The position numbers and the translations under genes were made by a program. The notes under the pieces were generated by a model, which saw nothing but the letters and a program-made list of their open reading frames with translations, made no database searches and was not told the DNA's origin. Positions 14,700 through 22,102 of a stretch of 29,083 nt of DNA are shown here, in pieces; positions within the stretch are counted from its first letter, which is position 1, and every line of letters starts with the position of its first letter. The stretch is from positions 1-29,083 of IMG/VR virus record IMGVR_UViG_3300035698_035448; one strand, given 5' to 3'. This stretch comes from a virus.

Positions 14700-15145
14700 C
14701 GTGTTACGCTCCGGTTTTCGTTATCATTTCCGCCATCGATCGCACGGCGGGCGGCAGCGGCCTGGTCGGCCAGCGCGCGCACGGTCTGGGTGCGCTTGGT
14801 CAGCTTCTTCGCCGCCTGCGGATCGCCGACAAACTGCGCCATCAGCGCCTTATCGCGGGCCTGCGCCATCAGCGCGTCCAGCCCGATTCCCCCCATGCCC
14901 ACCGCTTCGGAATACAGCTCGATCAGGCTCAACCGCTCGAGCAGCGCATCCTGCCCATGCTTGTCGGCAAAAGCGCGCTGCTTGATCACGTCCATCACCG
15001 CACCGGGGCTGAACCCGAACGCCTTCGCCTCGGACTTCACATCGGCGATATCGGCGTTGATCGACTTGCGATCCTCGATCAGCCGCTCGATTCGCTCCAC
15101 AAAGGCGCGCAGCTGCGCCTCGGCATGGTCTGCCCCACTGCTCAC
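14696..15145 (-). CDS. GapR-like (DUF2312) DNA-binding protein
   Basis: Starting at a GTG at 15145 (after a GAGGTG site, overlapping the primase stop by four bases), the product is 149 residues. Residues 7-48 carry the GapR signature: Q-L-R-A-F-V-E-R-I-E-R-L-I-E-D-R-K-S-I-N-A-D-I-A-D-V-K-S-E-A-K-A-F-G-F. Caulobacter GapR is a small nucleoid protein that clamps overtwisted DNA ahead of replication forks and stimulates topoisomerases. The 65-residue C-terminal extension (ending R-R-A-I-D-G-G-N-D-N-E) is longer than cellular GapR (about 90 residues). It lies between phage primase and helicase, so a role at the phage fork is likely. Longer upstream reading in this frame lacks a supported start. 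Confidence 0.85.
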   Translation of the reverse strand: MSSGADHAEAQLRAFVERIERLIEDRKSINADIADVKSEAKAFGFSPGAVMDVIKQRAFADKHGQDALLERLSLIELYSEAVGMGGIGLDALMAQARDKALMAQFVGDPQAAKKLTKRTQTVRALADQAAAARRAIDGGNDNENRSVTR

Positions 15146-16353
15146 GCCGCACCTCGAAGAACATCGTTGAAATCCGCACCCATCCGGGGCCGGATCGCTT
15201 CCACCGGCCACGCCCCGGCACGCCGCCAGTGCTGCACCGCCAGTGTCGCGCAGATGCGCGCGCGCTCTGCCCCGCTGACATCGCCGACGCCGCTCTTCTC
15301 GCCACGCGCCCGCTGGATTCGCCGGTGCAGCAACGGCTTCATGTCGGCATCGATCGCCACGATCACATGGCCCGGCTGCGCCACCACCATCGGTGGCCGC
15401 TCCGCATCGGCCTGCAAGTTCCACAGCGGAAGCGCCCCGTCGCGCGCCCGCACCGCGCCGCCTTCCAGATTGCCCAGCGACAGCGCCGCCGCCATGCGCC
15501 CTGCCCTGCCATCCATGCAGGCAGCAGAAATCGTGCTTTCGATGCCCTCACCCACCAGCAATGGCCTGCGATCCCCTTCCGGCGCATCCACCGGCCCCAG
15601 CCACACGCCGCCGCCGGCAACGTCGCCAAACATCTTGCGCGTCGGCACCGCGCGCCCGTCGCGGGTCTTGCCCAGAGCAGCCTTGGCGCGCCCGTGCGGT
15701 GCCAGATAGGTCACATGAACCCCCATCGGCACCCGCACACGGGCACCGGATGGCCCCTCGATCCGTTCGATCAGCGCCAGCATCGCCGGATGCGTCCCCA
15801 TCAGCGCCTCGGGCCGTTCATGCACAGCCCAGGACCACACCGGGCAGCGCGGGTGATAGCGCAGCGCGCAAAGCGCCTGCCGCACAAGCGGGTGGGCAAG
15901 GTCCAGCCCGCGCGCCGCCAGCCAGTTCTCTACGATCTCACCCTCGGCAGGAAAAGACGTGCACCACATCCACTGCGCACATTCGATCGTCGGCACACGC
16001 AACGCATCGCGCTCCGGCGCAGCCCGCTCCAGCTCGGCACGCGGCGTCGCGCTCTCGCGCGCAAGAGTGACCCCCGCCTCATCGGAAAGCCGCCGCACCG
16101 CCTCGACAAAATCGACGCCCTGGTGCTGCATCACGAAGTCAATTACCCCGCCATGCGCCGAGCAGCCAAAACAGTGATACATCGCCTTGTCGTCGTTCAC
16201 GGTGAAGCTGGGCGTGCGCTCCTGATGGAACGGGCAAAGCCCCACAAACTCCCGCCCCCGCCGCGCCAACTTGACCACCTGGCCGACCACGCGCGACACC
16301 GGCACCCGCGCCTTGATATCGGCAATCGCCGAAGGATCGATGCGCCCACTCAT
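15142..16353 (-). CDS. DNA primase, CHC2 zinc finger plus Toprim
   Basis: With the ATG at 16353 (MSGRIDPSAIADIKARVPVS), which overlaps the previous stop by four bases, the product is 403 residues. The zinc finger is of the DnaG CHC2 type: C40-P-F-H43 and C61-F-G-C64. A later region holds a Toprim fold: L-L-V-G-E-G-I-E-S-T (the Glu) and V-I-V-A-I-D-A-D (the D-x-D). It is shorter than host DnaG (about 600 residues) and lacks the DnaB-binding C-terminus, as is usual for phage primases that pair with a P4/D5-type helicase, encoded two genes downstream. Confidence 0.9.
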   Translation of the reverse strand: MSGRIDPSAIADIKARVPVSRVVGQVVKLARRGREFVGLCPFHQERTPSFTVNDDKAMYHCFGCSAHGGVIDFVMQHQGVDFVEAVRRLSDEAGVTLARESATPRAELERAAPERDALRVPTIECAQWMWCTSFPAEGEIVENWLAARGLDLAHPLVRQALCALRYHPRCPVWSWAVHERPEALMGTHPAMLALIERIEGPSGARVRVPMGVHVTYLAPHGRAKAALGKTRDGRAVPTRKMFGDVAGGGVWLGPVDAPEGDRRPLLVGEGIESTISAACMDGRAGRMAAALSLGNLEGGAVRARDGALPLWNLQADAERPPMVVAQPGHVIVAIDADMKPLLHRRIQRARGEKSGVGDVSGAERARICATLAVQHWRRAGAWPVEAIRPRMGADFNDVLRGAA

Positions 16354-17015
16354 GCTGCCATCTCCCGCTCGCCCGCGCCGATCAGCGGGGCCCATTGCGC
16401 GGCCATGGCCGCTGCGATTCCGTGATAGGTCTGGCTGCGCCGGCGTGCCCGGTCAGGCCCCGGCCGTTCGCGGTGGCACCGAGACCACGCCTTGTGCTCT
16501 GCCGTTCCCGGCGCAGGCGGCGTCAGCATGTCGGTGGGCACCAGACGCGGCAGTTCGATCAGCTCGAGGCCGGTGTTCTTGAAGAACGGCTCGCCGAAGA
16601 AATAGGGGTGCACGAACTGGACAGGCCCACGCTCGACCAGCGCGATCGCATGGCCATGCATCACCGGGTTCTCGATCGCGCGGCGCGGGATCTGCGCTGC
16701 ATCGCGCAGCCGCCGATAGAACGCCGCCGCCGCTTCCAGCTCGGCCCAGCGCGCCGGGTTGCGCCCATTCGCCTTGCGCCCGCCGAGGTAAAGATGCTTC
16801 GCCCCGCTGTTGCACAGGATCGTGCACGGCGGGTGCGCCACCATCAGCAGGTCCCAGCCATCATCCAAATGATCGAGCACATCGCCGGTGATGTGCCTGT
16901 TGCTGCCGTCATCGGCAGGCATGGTGTCGCATGACCATGCATCGCACCCCTGCGCCTCGAAAGCGCGCCGAACGACGCCGCTGCGCTCGCACGCGACCAG
17001 AACACGCCCCGCCAT
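16350..17015 (-). CDS. C5-cytosine methyltransferase-like protein
   Basis: With ATG at 17015 (M-A-G-R-V-L-V-A-C-E-R-S-G) the product is 221 residues. The first strand V-L-V-A-C-E-x-S-G-V-V-R-x-A-F is the AdoMet-site motif of a compact C5-methyltransferase-like family. The catalytic-type P-P-C is present in M-V-A-H-P-P-C-T-I-L near residue 62, and an E-N-P motif (A-I-E-N-P, near 116) fits motif VI. The later G-E-P-F-F-K-N-T-G-L-E-L-I-E-L-P-R-L-V-P-T is a conserved family segment. Half the size of HhaI-type enzymes, it lacks a clear target-recognition domain, so activity and target are uncertain. Protection of phage DNA is a reasonable role. Confidence 0.72.
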   Translation of the reverse strand: MAGRVLVACERSGVVRRAFEAQGCDAWSCDTMPADDGSNRHITGDVLDHLDDGWDLLMVAHPPCTILCNSGAKHLYLGGRKANGRNPARWAELEAAAAFYRRLRDAAQIPRRAIENPVMHGHAIALVERGPVQFVHPYFFGEPFFKNTGLELIELPRLVPTDMLTPPAPGTAEHKAWSRCHRERPGPDRARRRSQTYHGIAAAMAAQWAPLIGAGEREMAA

Positions 17016-17302
17016 CACTCTTCCTCGTCCAGCAGATTGGCGATCATCACCGGCTCTTCGCTGATGATGTCGAGCAGGCGGCACGCCAGCACGGCCACCG
17101 GCATGTTGCGCTGCGCCGCGATCGGCAGCAGCCGGTCAAACAGCGTGCGATCCAGATCGAAGGTGCGGGTCACCGGCGACATCGGCGTGTCGAGCTTGTC
17201 CAGGCACGACGGGCACACGAAAAGCTGGTGCCACTTGGTCAGCGTCTGCACCGCGCGGGTGCCGCAGCGACCGCAGGTGCTGCGAAAGGCCATCGCCGTC
17301 AT
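17015..17302 (-). CDS. Small zinc-ribbon protein
   Basis: The 95-residue product has two C-x2-C pairs (C10/C13 and C30/C33), a classic zinc ribbon: T-C-G-R-C-G and F-V-C-P-S-C. Its C-terminal half (residues 45-85: T-F-D-L-D-R-T-L-F-D-R-L-L-P-I-A-A-Q-R-N-M-P-V-A-V-L-A-C-R-L-L-D) is strand-helix-helix, similar in shape to an RHH unit. It overlaps the methyltransferase stop by four bases and abuts the next gene, so it belongs to the replication/modification operon. No family name is certain; a nucleic-acid-binding helper is the likely class. Confidence 0.65.
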   Translation of the reverse strand: MTAMAFRSTCGRCGTRAVQTLTKWHQLFVCPSCLDKLDTPMSPVTRTFDLDRTLFDRLLPIAAQRNMPVAVLACRLLDIISEEPVMIANLLDEEE

Positions 17303-18696
17303 GCCACTGCCCCGAACAGGTCTATCTGGCGCGCAGAAGCCGCCAACCGCCGCCCCGATGGCCGCAACGCGCCAATCTTCAGGCGCTTCTCTGCCATGGC
17401 CGCATATTCAGGATTGAGCTCGATCAGGATGGCATCACGGCCCAGCGCCTGGGCGACCAGGCCGGTGGTGCCGCTGCCGCCAAACGGATCGATCACCGTG
17501 CCGCCGCGCGGGCATCCACCCAGAATGCATGGCACCACCAGGTCCGGCGGAAAGGTGGCAAAATGGGCATCGTGATACGCCGCCGTCGCGATGTCCCACA
17601 CATCCGGGCCAATGTGCTGCAGGAAGTCCGACAGGTCACCCTCGGCATTGCGCAGCAACCGGCCATTGGCCATCTGCTCGGCGCGGTCCATGCCGTCCCA
17701 GCGATCGTTGGATCCTTGATGAGGTCGAGCATGGCCGCGCTGCTTGTCCATGCGCTTGCCTTTCTGTCGGCCTTCACGATGGATAGTGCCGTGACCACCC
17801 TCGCCGGTGTCCCAGCCATCAGGCTGCTTGCCATCTGCAATGGTAGAGCGTTGCACCCGCACCGCCTCGGCATCCCAGTACGCGCCGATCTTCACCCAGC
17901 GCGCAGCCTGCACATCTGGCCGCGTCACCAGCGGACAGCGCTCGGTCAGGTCAGGATCAAACCGGATTTCGCCGGTGTCGCGCGCGCGATAGACCGGAGC
18001 ATCCGCGCTCTTGGTCAGCATGAAAATCTTCTCGTGCGCGCTACTGGGGCGATAGGCGCCGCTGCTGTCGGGCATCGGGTTGGTCTTGCGCCAGATGATC
18101 TCGCTGCGCACCCACCAGCCCGCATCCTGCAGCGCGATCGCGAGACGGTTCGGGATCATGCACAGGTCCTTGGGCTTCAGATACCCGCCAGACGGAGCAT
18201 TCCCGCCACCGCGTCGACCCGATCCATTTGCCGGTGGCCCCGGAACATCCCGCCCACCGCTCGCTCCGAAAACCGGCCCAGCAGCAGCGCGCGGCGCGTC
18301 GCCCATACGTCGCTTCTGCTCCGCCGCTGGATAACCACCCTCGGGCGTCCGCTCGATCGGCCCCACGGTGCTGAACGGCTTATCGCGGAAAGTCCGGTCA
18401 TCGTTCCCCGCCGCCTTGGTATCGGCAGCGCTGCGGCCGTTGGGTGAGGTCGCATAGCAGTCGCCGTAATTCAGGAAGAACGTGCCATGCGGCTTCAGGA
18501 TGCGCCGGACTTCTTCGAAAAGCTCGACCTGCGCGGCGATGTGCTCGGCCAGAGTCGGTTCCAGCCCCATCTGGCCAGCGACGCCATAATCGCGCAGCCC
18601 CCAGTAAGGTGGCGAGGTGACGCAACAGTCGGCGCTCTCGTCGGGCAAGCCGCGCAGCACCTCGAGCGCATCGCCGATGATGATCTGAACACTCAT
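17299..18696 (-). CDS. Site-specific DNA methyltransferase (N4/N6, beta class), orphan
   Basis: From the ATG at 18696 (MSVQIIIGDALEVLRGLPDE) the product is 465 residues. The catalytic motif T-S-P-P-Y-W-G-L (residues 27-34) comes first and the AdoMet motif D-P-F-G-G-S-G-T-T-G (403-412) near the end, which is the beta-class order. T-S-P-P-Y fits N4-cytosine or N6-adenine methylation of the exocyclic amine. The 370-residue middle contains the target recognition region and Gly-rich linkers (residues 140-170). No restriction enzyme is nearby, so it is an orphan, most plausibly protecting phage DNA. The start overlaps the small HTH gene by four bases. Confidence 0.92.
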   Translation of the reverse strand: MSVQIIIGDALEVLRGLPDESADCCVTSPPYWGLRDYGVAGQMGLEPTLAEHIAAQVELFEEVRRILKPHGTFFLNYGDCYATSPNGRSAADTKAAGNDDRTFRDKPFSTVGPIERTPEGGYPAAEQKRRMGDAPRAAAGPVFGASGGRDVPGPPANGSGRRGGGNAPSGGYLKPKDLCMIPNRLAIALQDAGWWVRSEIIWRKTNPMPDSSGAYRPSSAHEKIFMLTKSADAPVYRARDTGEIRFDPDLTERCPLVTRPDVQAARWVKIGAYWDAEAVRVQRSTIADGKQPDGWDTGEGGHGTIHREGRQKGKRMDKQRGHARPHQGSNDRWDGMDRAEQMANGRLLRNAEGDLSDFLQHIGPDVWDIATAAYHDAHFATFPPDLVVPCILGGCPRGGTVIDPFGGSGTTGLVAQALGRDAILIELNPEYAAMAEKRLKIGALRPSGRRLAASARQIDLFGAVA

Positions 18697-18851
18697 GATG
18701 CCTGCCATCCCAATCCTGCGCAGATTTGCGCCCACAGCGATTCCGCCCGGTAAATGCTCATGCCCAGCTGTCTGGCCGCGCGCGCGATGCTGCCGTGGCG
18801 CTCGACCTTCTCGGCCAGCGCATCCATGTCGCGCTCATCCTTGCTGGCCAC
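18693..18851 (-). CDS. Small HTH protein, 52 aa
   Basis: This 52-residue product starts at a GTG at 18851, seven bases after GGGGGAG. It reads MASKDERDMDALAEKVERHG, and then S-I-A-R-A-A-R-Q-L-G-M-S-I-Y-R-A-E-S-L-W, a helix-turn-helix typical of small phage regulators. It overlaps the methyltransferase start by four bases (ATGA) and follows the clamp gene by 22 bases. It is small enough to be missed by automated annotation. Function unknown; a DNA-binding helper or regulator of the methyltransferase is plausible. Confidence 0.72.
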   Translation of the reverse strand: MASKDERDMDALAEKVERHGSIARAARQLGMSIYRAESLWAQICAGLGWQAS

Positions 18852-18873
18852 GGCGCGACTCCCCCGTCACCGA

Positions 18874-20001
18874 TCAAACCCGCATCGGCATGAGCACGCA
18901 GAAGCGGTCGCTGCCGATCGCCTTGCTCCACTTCGTCGGGCTGGCTGAATCGCCGAACGCCACCATCGCCGCGTCACCGGGCAGCTGCGCCAGCACATCG
19001 GCCAGGTAGCGCGCATTGAACCCGATGGTGACGGGGTCGCCCGCGTAATTCGCCTCGACCGTCTCTGTCGCCATGCCGGTCTCGGCACAGGTCACGGTCA
19101 GCACGATATCATCCCCGCCGAACTCAACCTTCACCGCGCGTTCCTTGCCGGTGTCGATCGTCGCGACACGCGCCAGCGCCGCCTCCAGCACGCGCGGGTC
19201 GAACTCGCAGACCTTGTCGGCGTTGCTCGGCACCACGCGGCGCCAGTCGGGGAAGTTGCCGTCGATCAGCTTGCTGACCAGCACGGTCTCGCCGCTCTCC
19301 ATCCGCAATTTGCCATGCGCAAAGGCGAGCTCAACCCGAGCCTCACCGCAAAGCGAAACCATCGCCGCCACAGCCTTGCGCGGCACGATCGAATGCTGCA
19401 GCGGCTCGCTGCCATCGGGCGCGTGCAGGCACACGGTGTGAAGCCGGTGGCCATCGGTCGCCACCGCCAGCAGCTCGGCCGCATCCCGCTCGAAGAACAC
19501 CCCGTTCAGATAATACCGCGTCTCTTCGGTGCTCACCGCGGGGCGGCAGTGCGCCAGCATCTCGGCCAGCGTGCTGCCCGTCATCTCGAACTGCGCCTGC
19601 CAGTCCTGCGTCGCGATGCGCGGAAAGTCGCCAACCGGCAGCGTCGGGAAGTCGAACCGCGCCCGCCCGCAGGCCATCTTCAACCGGCCATCTGCGGCAG
19701 TCAGCGTCACCTCGGCATCGCCCGCACCCAATTTGTCCACCGCCTTGCCCAGCACATGCGCCAGCACGGTAATGCCCCAGCTGCCGGATGCGCTCGTCAC
19801 CGGCACCTGGCGGGTGATCTCCATGTCCAGGTCGGTGCCGCACACGGTCAGGTGTTCAGCGTTCACCTCGATCAGCACGTTGGAAAGGATCGGGATGGTG
19901 TTGCGCGCCTCGACAGCCGCCACGACCGACTTCAACGCCGCCTTCAGCGACCCCGCCGGCAGAGACACCACATCGGCCTTGGTATCGGATCCACGTGCCA
20001 T
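18874..20001 (-). CDS. dnaN: DNA polymerase III beta sliding clamp (phage-encoded)
   Basis: The 375-residue product matches bacterial DnaN over its full length: L-K-S-V-V-A-A-V-E-A-R-N-T-I-P-I-L-S-N-V-L near residue 22, G-T-D-L-D-M-E-I near 55, the domain-2 segment A-V-A-T-D-G-H-R-L, F-P-D-W-R-R-V-V-P near 249, and the C-terminal C-V-L-M-P-M-R-V. It forms a dimeric ring around DNA and tethers polymerases. The phage copy has no accompanying polymerase in the window, so it presumably loads host PolIII or binds phage replication proteins, or acts by taking host clamp loader. It starts one base after the previous gene and precedes the small HTH gene. Confidence 0.93.
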   Translation of the reverse strand: MARGSDTKADVVSLPAGSLKAALKSVVAAVEARNTIPILSNVLIEVNAEHLTVCGTDLDMEITRQVPVTSASGSWGITVLAHVLGKAVDKLGAGDAEVTLTAADGRLKMACGRARFDFPTLPVGDFPRIATQDWQAQFEMTGSTLAEMLAHCRPAVSTEETRYYLNGVFFERDAAELLAVATDGHRLHTVCLHAPDGSEPLQHSIVPRKAVAAMVSLCGEARVELAFAHGKLRMESGETVLVSKLIDGNFPDWRRVVPSNADKVCEFDPRVLEAALARVATIDTGKERAVKVEFGGDDIVLTVTCAETGMATETVEANYAGDPVTIGFNARYLADVLAQLPGDAAMVAFGDSASPTKWSKAIGSDRFCVLMPMRV

Positions 20002-20002
20002 G

Positions 20003-20329
20003 TCAGTTCCCCTTTTCGATGATCAGGCCGACGATATCGGCGATGGATTCGGAGTACCGGCGCACGAAAAGGTCGGCCCCGTCGCGATCGATGCGCCCGC
20101 AATCGGCCAGCGACTGCACCTCGGTGCACTTCGCGGCGGCATGGCAGATGATGCCCAGGGCGATCGTGTGAGCGGCGCAATCCACAGCCACCTCGAGAAG
20201 ATCGCCAACGCTCGGCGGCTTGGCCCTCAGCGTGGCCTTGATGCAGCCTGACGGCTGATCTTCAAACTCGACGCTGACCTGCACTGCTAGCCCTTCCGGA
20301 ATCGCCGCGATCATCCCGCTGCCACTCAT
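20003..20329 (-). CDS. Hypothetical protein, 108 aa, ahead of the clamp
   Basis: With ATG at 20329 (MSGSGMIAAIPEGLAVQVSV) the product has 108 residues and overlaps the previous gene by four bases. The frame also reads open far upstream without a supported start, so that extension is ignored. The sequence has a beta part (VQVSVEFEDQPSGCIKATLR), then a helical part rich in Ala and Cys (DCAAHTIALGIICHAAAKC). No family is recognised. The end lies two bases from the clamp start, so it is co-translated; a replication accessory role is only positional. Confidence 0.55.
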   Translation of the reverse strand: MSGSGMIAAIPEGLAVQVSVEFEDQPSGCIKATLRAKPPSVGDLLEVAVDCAAHTIALGIICHAAAKCTEVQSLADCGRIDRDGADLFVRRYSESIADIVGLIIEKGN

Positions 20330-21006
20330 GCCGCCATCTCTTCGATCGGCCGACCCAGCGGGCGACCATATTTGCGCTGATGCTCTGCCGCCTGCTGCGC
20401 GACCCATTCTTTGCGCATGCGCGCGGCCTCGCCCCGGCGCTCGGCCAGCGGGTCGAATGTCGGCGGCGGTGGCGCGGTGTCGGGCTGGGGCAGCGTGTTC
20501 GTCTTGCGCTCGCGCGTCGCGCCCATGCCATCGGGGTTTTCCGCCATCAGCTGGCGATAGCGCGCGGCCACGCTCTTGCTGGCGCGCAGCGCGCTGCGGT
20601 CCAGCAACCGGGCAAGGCCTTCCTTGTCGCGCCCCGCGGCAACGGCAATGCTCCACAGCGGCGTTCCGGTCCGCTCCAGCCAGGCGCGCACCTCGCACGC
20701 TAGCGCGTCTGTCTCGGCAAGCATCAGATACTCGGTCGCCTGCCTGGACCCGACCGCCTTCTCCAGACCGCGCGGGTTGCGCACGATCTCGCCCGCGATC
20801 GCCGCCTGCGTCACCCGCAGCATCCCATGGCCCTTTTGGCGCACCGCGTTGCGGATGTTGACCGAGACCCCGGCCTTGCGTGCCAGATGCGTCCACACCG
20901 ATCCGGTGGTAAGCAGCCAGTGGTCGACGTCGCTCAGGAACGCCATTGCCTCTTCATGGGTCAGCACGTTCTCGGACGATGTCTTGTTCTGTCCCCGCAA
21001 CGTCAT
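20326..21006 (-). CDS. Hypothetical protein with two tandem HTH-like repeats
   Basis: The 226-residue product has an internal duplication. Unit A (about residues 23-81) runs F-L-S-D-V-D-H-W-L-L-T-T-G-S-V-W-T-H-L-A-R-K-A-G-V then R-V-T-Q-A-A-I-A-G-E-I. Unit B (102-160) runs L-A-C-E-V-R-A-W-L-E-R-T-G-T-P-L-W-S-I-A-V-A-A-G-R then A-S-K-S-V-A-A-R-Y-R-Q-L. Both have the same length and a Cro-type HTH layout. The C-terminal 60 residues are a Pro-rich linker and a charged helix (RRGEAARMRKEWVAQQAAEH). Likely DNA-binding; position in the early operon suggests a regulator or replication factor. Confidence 0.65.
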   Translation of the reverse strand: MTLRGQNKTSSENVLTHEEAMAFLSDVDHWLLTTGSVWTHLARKAGVSVNIRNAVRQKGHGMLRVTQAAIAGEIVRNPRGLEKAVGSRQATEYLMLAETDALACEVRAWLERTGTPLWSIAVAAGRDKEGLARLLDRSALRASKSVAARYRQLMAENPDGMGATRERKTNTLPQPDTAPPPPTFDPLAERRGEAARMRKEWVAQQAAEHQRKYGRPLGRPIEEMAA

Positions 21007-21007
21007 G

Positions 21008-21637
21008 TCACTTCCCCTTCGCTGCTGCCGGCACGCGCGACGGATCCGCCGTGCGCGCGCCGGTGTTCACAATCGTGATGATGCGCGGGTCGAACGTGCT
21101 GGCCGCGTCGACGCGGATCATCCCCGCCCGCACCAGCCTGGTGATCGCGTATCGCGCCTGCTCGGCGGTGTTCAGGTCGACTTCCGCTGCAATCGCCCGG
21201 TTGTTCGGGCAGGGCAGACCACGCGCCGCCAGATCGACCAGCAGCGCGAACACCCGCCCCGCTTGGGTCTCGGCAAAGTCGGCAGGCGCGCCCAGCGCAG
21301 GGCGGGACTGCCGCCGCGCCGCATTTCCGAACAGCCGCGGCCCACCCTTTGAACGACTCTCGACGGGAGGCTCGCGCCGACGCGCAACATACTGCAGCGG
21401 TTTGCCCGGGCCGGGCCTGCGCTGAAACAGCACCGCCTCGCCCTCGTCGGCCCAGCGCCGCGCCAGCAACCCGGCAGGCGCCTCGCGGCCCAGCGCGGGC
21501 CCGGTGGCATACACCAGCTCGGCGCCCGGCGCGGCATTCTCCAGCCACGCCTCCATCACGGTGACATCGGCATACAGCGTCAGCGGACCCAGCACGAAGC
21601 GCGGCGCGGAAGGTGCGGCGGCATCAGGCATCGTCAT
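21008..21637 (-). CDS. Hypothetical winged-helix DNA-binding protein, 209 aa
   Basis: The 209-residue product ends with a winged-helix region (about residues 125-195): A-G-R-V-F-A-L-L-V-D-L-A-A-R-G-L-P-C-P-N-N-R-A-I-A-A-E-V then A-R-Y-A-I-T-R-L-V-R-A-G-M-I-R-V, followed by a strand R-I-I-T-I-V. The N-terminal 100 residues are not recognised and include a Gly/Arg-rich basic stretch. It starts inside the end of the preceding 61-aa gene (14-base overlap) and ends one base before the HTH-repeat gene. A DNA-binding early protein; possible origin or regulatory function is not established. Confidence 0.65.
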   Translation of the reverse strand: MTMPDAAAPSAPRFVLGPLTLYADVTVMEAWLENAAPGAELVYATGPALGREAPAGLLARRWADEGEAVLFQRRPGPGKPLQYVARRREPPVESRSKGGPRLFGNAARRQSRPALGAPADFAETQAGRVFALLVDLAARGLPCPNNRAIAAEVDLNTAEQARYAITRLVRAGMIRVDAASTFDPRIITIVNTGARTADPSRVPAAAKGK

Positions 21638-21809
21638 CGTCCCGACCCAGAATGAACGGCCAGACCAGCACGCCGATCAGGATCGGCAAGGCATCGTCGG
21701 CAAGCGTAAAACCGCGCCAGTCGACGCCATCAGGCAGCGCCAGGCGCATCACGATCACGCCCGCAAACAGCCAGCAGGCCACGAAGCCGAAGAGAAACCC
21801 AACCATCAT
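21624..21809 (-). CDS. Small membrane protein, 61 aa, two predicted membrane helices
   Basis: The 61-residue product starts MMVGFLFGFVACWLFAGVIV and has a second hydrophobic segment L-P-I-L-I-G-V-L-V-W-P-F-I-L-G near the end, with an acidic tail (RDDDDA). It is flanked by overlapping genes on both sides, so it is a real member of the early operon. No family recognised. A small early membrane protein could affect host envelope functions, but nothing in the sequence proves it. Confidence 0.6.
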   Translation of the reverse strand: MMVGFLFGFVACWLFAGVIVMRLALPDGVDWRGFTLADDALPILIGVLVWPFILGRDDDDA

Positions 21810-22102
21810 GCTACCGGCTCCCGCACCGGCGTACCGTTCAAAAGGCTGATGGTCTCCGCATCTTCTGCGTCAGGTTCATGTGGTCGGATTTTGCGGAACG
21901 CCGACGATTCAAACTTGCACCGTGCCGGATAGGCATCAAAGGACAAGCCCAGACCCCCGTATTTCAGTGATGTTACTGCACTCACACGATTCACGCTGCC
22001 CGGCAGTGGCGGGCCATGATCATGCTCAGGGCCATCCCGGTACCACTTCCCGCTGTAAACGCACATTGCCGGGTCGCCCGGCTGCCAATCTTCGGCCATC
22101 AC
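21806..22102 (-). CDS. Hypothetical protein, 98 aa
   Basis: The 98-residue product begins M-M-A-E-D-W-Q-P-G-D-P-A-M-C-V-Y-S-G-K-W-Y, a small SH3-like opening often seen in uncharacterised phage early proteins, and continues with a S-V-N-R-V-S-A-V-T-S-L-K-Y-G-G-L-G-L-S-F strand and a F-R-K-I-R-P-H-E-P-D-A-E-D-A-E tail. It overlaps the CII-like gene and the next gene by four bases on each side. Function unknown. Confidence 0.65.
   Translation of the reverse strand: MMAEDWQPGDPAMCVYSGKWYRDGPEHDHGPPLPGSVNRVSAVTSLKYGGLGLSFDAYPARCKFESSAFRKIRPHEPDAEDAETISLLNGTPVREPVA

Noticed and set aside
13107-15170. Plus-strand ORF of 687 codons opposite the helicase and GapR-like genes
   Set aside because: Antisense shadow of the SF3 helicase with clear Walker motifs on the minus strand; no ribosome site or recognisable domain.
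15146-15424. Upstream extension of the GapR-like frame to 15424
   Set aside because: It reads through the primase gene in another frame with low-complexity Gly/Ala/Arg sequence, and the GTG at 15145 has a ribosome site and a coupled stop.
17299-18696. Complete restriction-modification system
   Set aside because: Only methyltransferase-type genes are present. The HNH gene at 11792-12103 is of the packaging type and 5 kb away, so it is not a cognate restriction enzyme.
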